DNA from: Bellilinea sp034411135
GTDB lineage: Bacteria; Chloroflexota; Anaerolineae; Anaerolineales; Anaerolineaceae
Assembly: GCA_034411135.1 (NCBI GenBank)
Contig: DAOUMN010000010.1
Span: 1-45,905, forward strand
DNA: 45,905 bases
Direction: 5' to 3'
Shown: one piece after another, positions 42,091 to 45,905 of the stretch
Position numbering within the stretch: the stretch's first letter is position 1
Layout of the letters: each line of letters starts with the position of its first letter
Position numbers and translations under genes: made by a program
The notes under the pieces: generated by a model
Seen by the model: only the letters and a program-made list of their open reading frames with translations
What the model was told of the DNA's origin: nothing
Database searches by the model: none

Positions 42091-43287
42091 ATGAAACATA
42101 AAATCGCCATGCTAGGCACTGGATTGATCGGGCGTTTTTACACCATGAGTCTGTTGAACTTTCGCGGCAGGGACGAAATCGTGATCGCATGCGCAAGTCG
42201 CGCTGATGAGGCGCAAAAATTTGCCGCCGAGTTTGGCATACCGCGCTGGACAACCGATATGACGGAAGCGGTGCGCGATCCCGAAGTGGACACCGTGGTG
42301 ATTGGACTGCCCAATTACCTGCATAAACAGGCGGTGCTGCTGGCTGCCGAAGCGGGCAAAGCGGTCTTATGTACAAAGCCGCTGGCAATCAGCGGTGATG
42401 AGGCGCTGGAAATGCTGGAGGCAGTTGAAAAAGCGGGTGTTTTTCACGGCTATCTGGAAGATTTGGTGTATACACCAAAAACCCTCAAAGCGCTGGATGC
42501 TACCCGCAAAGGCGCGTTGGGCAAGGTGCTTTGGGCGCGCTCTCGCGAAACGCATGGTGGACCGCATAGCGATTGGTTTTGGACCAAGAAATTGTCGGGT
42601 GGCGGTGCCATCGTAGATATGGGCTGTCATTGCATTGAGATTGCGCGGAACTTCATTGGCAAGGAAAACCGCCCAATCGAAGTGACTTGCTGGGCGGATA
42701 CCCAGGTGCATCCGATCGATGCGGAAGATCATGCTGTTGGGCTGGTGCGCTACGATAGCGGTGCGATTGGGCAATTCGAAGTTTCGTGGACCTTCCGGGG
42801 CGGGATGGATCTGCGCGATGAAATCTCTGGCACCGAGGGGACGGTATGGTTGAACCATTGGCTGCGCACCGGCTTTGAGATGTTTACTGCGGTGGGTCAG
42901 GGTGGGTACGTGGCAGAGAAAGCCGAAGGCGATACCGGATGGTTGTTCCCGGTCGGCGATGAGATCGGTTCACTTGGCTACGTGGACATGTTTCTGGATA
43001 TGTTCAATGCCATGGATGAGGGCAGGCAGCCGATGGAGACCTTCTACGACGGCTATGTAGTCAATGCGATTATTGATGCCTGCTACAAGTCCGCTGAGAC
43101 GAAGAAATGGGAGCCAGTCGAGTTGAAAGTCTGGCGCGGCGGGCGTTCGGTGGGTGAAAGTGCCACTTTGAAAGATTATGATGAAGACCACTTCCTCATC
43201 AAAGAAGAACGCATGCCCAACGGCAATTTGAAATTGATCCTCAAGCATAAGGTCAGCGGTGCAATTAGTCAGGTGATCCGCGAGTGA
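42091..43287 (+). CDS. Gfo/Idh/MocA family oxidoreductase
   Basis: The 398-residue NAD(P)-dependent sugar dehydrogenase has the Rossmann motif GTGLIG (9-14). CTKPLA stands in the position of the family EKP motif, keeping the Lys. The catalytic region is GGGAIVDMGCHCIEIARNF, with the conserved Asp and His. Such enzymes oxidise a ring or chain hydroxyl of sugars, inositols or sugar acids. AGGAG lies before the ATG. It is transcribed from a consensus promoter divergent from the minus operon, and could form the lactone or keto-sugar that those enzymes process. Confidence 0.92.
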   Translation: MKHKIAMLGTGLIGRFYTMSLLNFRGRDEIVIACASRADEAQKFAAEFGIPRWTTDMTEAVRDPEVDTVVIGLPNYLHKQAVLLAAEAGKAVLCTKPLAISGDEALEMLEAVEKAGVFHGYLEDLVYTPKTLKALDATRKGALGKVLWARSRETHGGPHSDWFWTKKLSGGGAIVDMGCHCIEIARNFIGKENRPIEVTCWADTQVHPIDAEDHAVGLVRYDSGAIGQFEVSWTFRGGMDLRDEISGTEGTVWLNHWLRTGFEMFTAVGQGGYVAEKAEGDTGWLFPVGDEIGSLGYVDMFLDMFNAMDEGRQPMETFYDGYVVNAIIDACYKSAETKKWEPVELKVWRGGRSVGESATLKDYDEDHFLIKEERMPNGNLKLILKHKVSGAISQVIRE

Positions 43288-43330
43288 GATCGCTATTTGT
43301 CTATTAATTAGACGAAGTTCTTAATAAAAT

Positions 43331-43346
43331 ATACGAAATCGTGTAT
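43331..43346. promoter_or_regulatory. Palindrome at the ROK gene promoter
   Basis: ATACGAAATCGTGTAT is an imperfect inverted repeat ending at the -35 box of the ROK gene promoter. A second inverted repeat (GTCTA-TTAAT-TAGAC) lies at 43299-43313. Either could be an autoregulatory operator. Confidence 0.35.
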
Positions 43347-43374
43347 TGAATTTACGAAAGGTTTTTGTCATAAT
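43346..43374 (+). promoter_or_regulatory. Promoter of the ROK regulator gene
   Basis: TTGAAT (43346-43351), a 17-base spacer and CATAAT (43369-43374) preceded by TGT (extended -10) lie about 75 bases before the chosen start. Confidence 0.55.
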
Positions 43375-43449
43375 AAGGACAGTCTTTCGCCTTACCTGGG
43401 TGGATTGATTCCCCGACTGCCGAATGGATTCCCCGGTCACCAAAATTCG

Positions 43450-44694
43450 ATGAACAACGAAAATCATCATCTTGTGAAAGCGCCGATTTTATTAAACAGC
43501 GCAGAAGCGGAGATCATTCGCGCGCTGCGGCGGCAGGGCTGTATTACCAGCAGCGACATTTCGCGGATTACGGGCTGGTCGAAAGCCAAAACTGCTCAGG
43601 ATGTGCGCGACCTGGTTCATAAGGGATTTTTAGTCGAAGCAGGTGAGGGTATCTCTATAGGAGGTAGAAAACCCCGCCTGCTTTGCATTAACCACCAGCT
43701 TGGCTATGTTGCCGGGGTGGATATTGGCGCAACCAGTATCGACGTTGCCCTTGCAAATATTTCCGGCAAGGTCCTGCAGCGGATCAGCGAACCGGCGGAT
43801 GTTCGCCAGAAACCGGAAGTCCTGCTCGGGCGTTGCATCGAATTGATCTTTGATCTGGCTGCTATGCAGGGCTGTCCGGCGGATTATATCCTGGGCGTTG
43901 GTGTGGGGGTACCCGGTCCGGTTGACTTTGCCCGCGGGGTGCTGGTTGCTCCGCCGCTTATGCCGGATTGGGAAAATTTCCTCATTCGTGATTTTTTCAA
44001 ACGTGCCTTTCCCAATGCATTCGTAGTGGTAGATAACGATGTCAACATCATGGCGCTGGGTGAGCAACGCGCCGGCGACGGTATCGATGTGGATCATTTC
44101 ATTTTTGTCAAAATCGGCACCGGCATCGGTGCTGGAATCGTTTCCAACGGCAAAATTCATCGTGGCAGCACCGGCTGCGCCGGTGATATTGGACACATTT
44201 GCGTGGATAAAAATGGACCGCTTTGCCGTTGCGGTAACACTGGCTGTTTGGAGGCAATGGCTGCCGGGCCGGCAATTGCCGAAAAAGCCACCCAGGCGGC
44301 GTTAAGCGGTGCCAGCCCGTTGCTCAAGCGATTTATGGACGCTAATGGTGGAATGTTGCGTCCGGAAGATGTCAATGCCGCCTGCCGTGAGGGTGATCAA
44401 GCTGCCCTGGAAATCATTCGATCCAGCGGGCAGATGATCGGTGATGTGTTAGCCAGCCTGGTTAACTTTTTTAATCCCAGCCATATTTTCATTGGTGGCG
44501 GTATCGCCAATTTTGGAAATCATCTGCTGGTGACCATTCGCCGGGCGGTATTACGCCGCTCGCTGCCTTTGGCGACCACCCATTTGGCGATCCATTTTTC
44601 TCGTATGGGTTCGGAAGCCGGGGTAACCGGGGCGGTCGCCCTGGCGTTGGAATACCTGTTTGTTGTTGAGGATAAACCTCTACTGACTATCTGA
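43450..44694 (+). CDS. ROK family transcriptional repressor (NagC/XylR-like)
   Basis: The 414-residue protein has an N-terminal winged helix (about 15-80, CITSSDISRITGWSKAKTAQ) and a ROK sugar-kinase fold with DIGATSIDVALA, GVPGPVDFARG, the catalytic-type VVDNDVN, and the zinc motif CRCGNTGCLEAMA. The DNA-binding part makes it a regulator that senses a sugar, not simply a kinase. It sits between the Gfo/Idh gene and a sugar-binding lipoprotein, so probably controls uptake. The start at 43450 is the first ATG; there is no clear ribosome site, and the TTG at 43405 is an alternative. Confidence 0.88.
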   Translation: MNNENHHLVKAPILLNSAEAEIIRALRRQGCITSSDISRITGWSKAKTAQDVRDLVHKGFLVEAGEGISIGGRKPRLLCINHQLGYVAGVDIGATSIDVALANISGKVLQRISEPADVRQKPEVLLGRCIELIFDLAAMQGCPADYILGVGVGVPGPVDFARGVLVAPPLMPDWENFLIRDFFKRAFPNAFVVVDNDVNIMALGEQRAGDGIDVDHFIFVKIGTGIGAGIVSNGKIHRGSTGCAGDIGHICVDKNGPLCRCGNTGCLEAMAAGPAIAEKATQAALSGASPLLKRFMDANGGMLRPEDVNAACREGDQAALEIIRSSGQMIGDVLASLVNFFNPSHIFIGGGIANFGNHLLVTIRRAVLRRSLPLATTHLAIHFSRMGSEAGVTGAVALALEYLFVVEDKPLLTI

Positions 44695-44743
44695 AACCCA
44701 AAAGCCCAACTTAATGAGGAGGTGGCGAAAGAACAAGAGTGCA

Positions 44744-44757
44744 AATGACCGGTCATT
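44744..44757. promoter_or_regulatory. Perfect 14-bp palindrome upstream of the sugar-binding protein gene
   Basis: AATGACCGGTCATT is a perfect palindrome in the 106-base gap between the ROK gene and the binding-protein gene. It shares AATGnnCGnnCATT with operator 2. No clear promoter hexamers were recognised in this gap. Confidence 0.55.
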
Positions 44758-44800
44758 CGTAAATCTGTTTCGATCAATTTCACAGAAGGAGAAGATGGAA

Positions 44801-45905
44801 ATGCATAAAAAACCTCTATTGACAATCCTGGCGTTCATCATTGTACTTTCGATGGTGGTGGCAGCCTGCACACCCCCCTCAACTCCAACGGCTGTGACTC
44901 AGCCAACCCAGGCGCAACAACAGCCACAGGCAACACAGCCACCGGCAGAACCCGGCGCCAAGAAATTCACGATAGGCATTTCGAATCCGTTCATCAGCAG
45001 TGAATATCGCACGCAGATGATCGCCTCGCTGATCGAGATCAACAAAGAGTACATGGCGAAGGGGATCACCAACGAACTGGTGATCGAGAGTGCGGACACA
45101 GACGTAGCCGGACAGATTCAGCAGCTGCAGAATCTGATGGCGAAGGGAGTGGATGCGATTCTAGTCAATCCTGGGGATGTAAACGGGTTGAACGCGACGC
45201 TGGAGGAAGCGGTCAAGAAAGGGATCATCGTGATCTCGGTTGACCAGGAGTTGAACGTACCGGGCGTGTACAACGTGGGCATCGACCAGAAGGAATGGGC
45301 GAAGACCAGCGCGAAGTGGCTGGCGGAGAAGATGGGAGGCAAGGGCAACATTGTGTTGATCGAGGGCTTCCCTGGGCACCCGGCGAACGTAGCGCGCATG
45401 GATGGAGTGGACGAAGTGCTGGCGGGCTACCCGGACATCAAGGTGTTGGCGAAGGACACCGGCAAGTGGGATGAAGCCACCGGTCAGCAGGTGATGTCGA
45501 ACTTCCTGGCGGCGTATCCGAACCTGGACGGTTACTGGACGCAGGACGGAATGGCGATTGGTGCTTTGCAAGCAGTGATTGCTGCCAACCCGGCGAAGTT
45601 CCCCGCGTTGGTGGGTGAGGGTCGCTGCCAGTTCCTCAAGTTGTGGGAAGAGGTGTTGAAGGATCGCCCGGACTTCGAGACCATTGCTGTGGCGAATCCG
45701 CCGGGGGTTTCCCCGACCGGACTGCGCATTGCGGTCAACATGCTGCTGGGCAAGCAGGTGGATGAGAGCAAACTGGGCGGCGTGAATGGCTTGTCGTTCG
45801 TCATTCCGGTGCCGGTGATCATCACCAAGGAGAACCTGCAGGAAGGGCTGCAGATCTGCGCGGACAAGCCGGATGCCTACCTGCTGGATGGCATCATGAG
45901 CGAAG
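44801..45905 (+). CDS. Sugar ABC transporter substrate-binding lipoprotein (3' end cut by window)
   Basis: The 368 visible residues begin with a lipoprotein signal (LSMVVAAC, Cys23) and a Thr/Pro/Gln-rich linker. A ribose/galactose-type (Peripla_BP_4, CUT2) binding fold follows: FTIGISNPFISSEYR, ADTDVAGQIQQLQNLMAKGV, DAILVNPGD, ISVDQELNVPGVYNVGID. AAGGAG lies nine bases before the ATG at 44801; ATGs at 44795 and 44714 are in frame but less well placed. Codons end more often in G or C than in neighbouring genes, as expected for an abundant protein. The permease and ATPase genes should follow beyond the window. The sugar is unknown. Confidence 0.92.
   Translation, partial: MHKKPLLTILAFIIVLSMVVAACTPPSTPTAVTQPTQAQQQPQATQPPAEPGAKKFTIGISNPFISSEYRTQMIASLIEINKEYMAKGITNELVIESADTDVAGQIQQLQNLMAKGVDAILVNPGDVNGLNATLEEAVKKGIIVISVDQELNVPGVYNVGIDQKEWAKTSAKWLAEKMGGKGNIVLIEGFPGHPANVARMDGVDEVLAGYPDIKVLAKDTGKWDEATGQQVMSNFLAAYPNLDGYWTQDGMAIGALQAVIAANPAKFPALVGEGRCQFLKLWEEVLKDRPDFETIAVANPPGVSPTGLRIAVNMLLGKQVDESKLGGVNGLSFVIPVPVIITKENLQEGLQICADKPDAYLLDGIMSE

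Noticed and set aside
41921..42388. Upstream in-frame extension of the UroD-like gene (156 residues)
   Set aside because: It crosses two promoters and the divergent dehydrogenase gene, and the UroD-like fold begins at MSAVMLPRQ (41920).
44714..44800. In-frame ATG at 44714 extending the sugar-binding protein by 29 residues
   Set aside because: It lacks a ribosome site, and the extension would bury the lipoprotein signal peptide, which starts properly at 44801.
1..45905. Mobile elements, phage genes, CRISPR arrays, toxin-antitoxin pairs or riboswitches
   Set aside because: No transposase, integrase, regularly spaced repeats or recognisable riboswitch core was seen anywhere in the window.

Overview
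The window looks like chromosomal DNA of a Chloroflexota bacterium, most likely Anaerolineae-like. This is an inference from mid-50s GC by eye, lipoproteins with Thr/Pro/Gln-rich linkers, an NBR1-type Ig-like lipoprotein, DUF1461 and fused membrane/spermidine-synthase-like proteins, and a secreted protein ending in VYLPLVGR. I cannot name a species. I see no phage, insertion sequence, CRISPR array or rRNA. Coding density is high and no gene-free stretch exceeds about 200 bases.

Region 1 (1-6205, minus strand) is a six-gene operon. It reads from a TATAAT placed six bases before the first ATG: PfkB-family kinase, ParA, ParB, an amidohydrolase and two sensor histidine kinases, the last cut by the window edge. 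Gene gaps are 2-10 bases or 4-base overlaps. The penultimate kinase has a doubled N-terminal motif like the c-di-GMP-binding MshEN domain.

Region 2 (6272-17645) holds housekeeping and accessory genes. These are a zinc-ribbon membrane protein, RadC, a CAU-anticodon tRNA with a clear promoter, a DUF1360 protein, an inositol-monophosphatase-family enzyme and an NBR1-like lipoprotein. They are followed by a two-subunit ABC exporter with one degenerate ATP site, an Fpg/Nei glycosylase and two overlapping alanine-dehydrogenase-like paralogues.

Region 3 (17774-35460) begins with a lone UgpC/MsmK-type sugar ATPase. Next come a DUF1461 / spermidine-synthase-like membrane pair, the Nnr NAD(P)H-hydrate repair enzyme and YtxH/YtxG-like envelope proteins. 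The run pth-mfd-uvrB links translation quality control and nucleotide excision repair. A YwiC-like membrane protein, a PAS-GAF-GGDEF diguanylate cyclase and a secreted CAP-domain protein close the region.

Region 4 (35466-45905) is a carbohydrate or sugar-acid catabolic locus and the most interesting part. A minus-strand operon runs from a UroD-like protein through a GntR/UTRA regulator, SIS protein, SDR, FAD oxidoreductase and phosphotriesterase-family lactonase to a KDPG/KHG aldolase. It is divergent from a Gfo/Idh/MocA dehydrogenase, followed by a ROK repressor and a sugar-binding lipoprotein cut by the window end. The two divergent promoters have back-to-back -35 boxes, and each has a related palindrome (core TGTnCGnACA) at its expected transcription start. 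These suit the local GntR protein. A third AATGnnCGnnCATT palindrome precedes the sugar-binding protein. The substrate is not evident; a sugar or sugar acid oxidised to a lactone, opened and finally cleaved by the aldolase is a reasonable hypothesis.

Several genes (starts near 6193, 9302, 21294, 23957) have a -10 box 6-7 bases before the ATG and no Shine-Dalgarno sequence, suggesting leaderless transcripts alongside normal SD-led genes.
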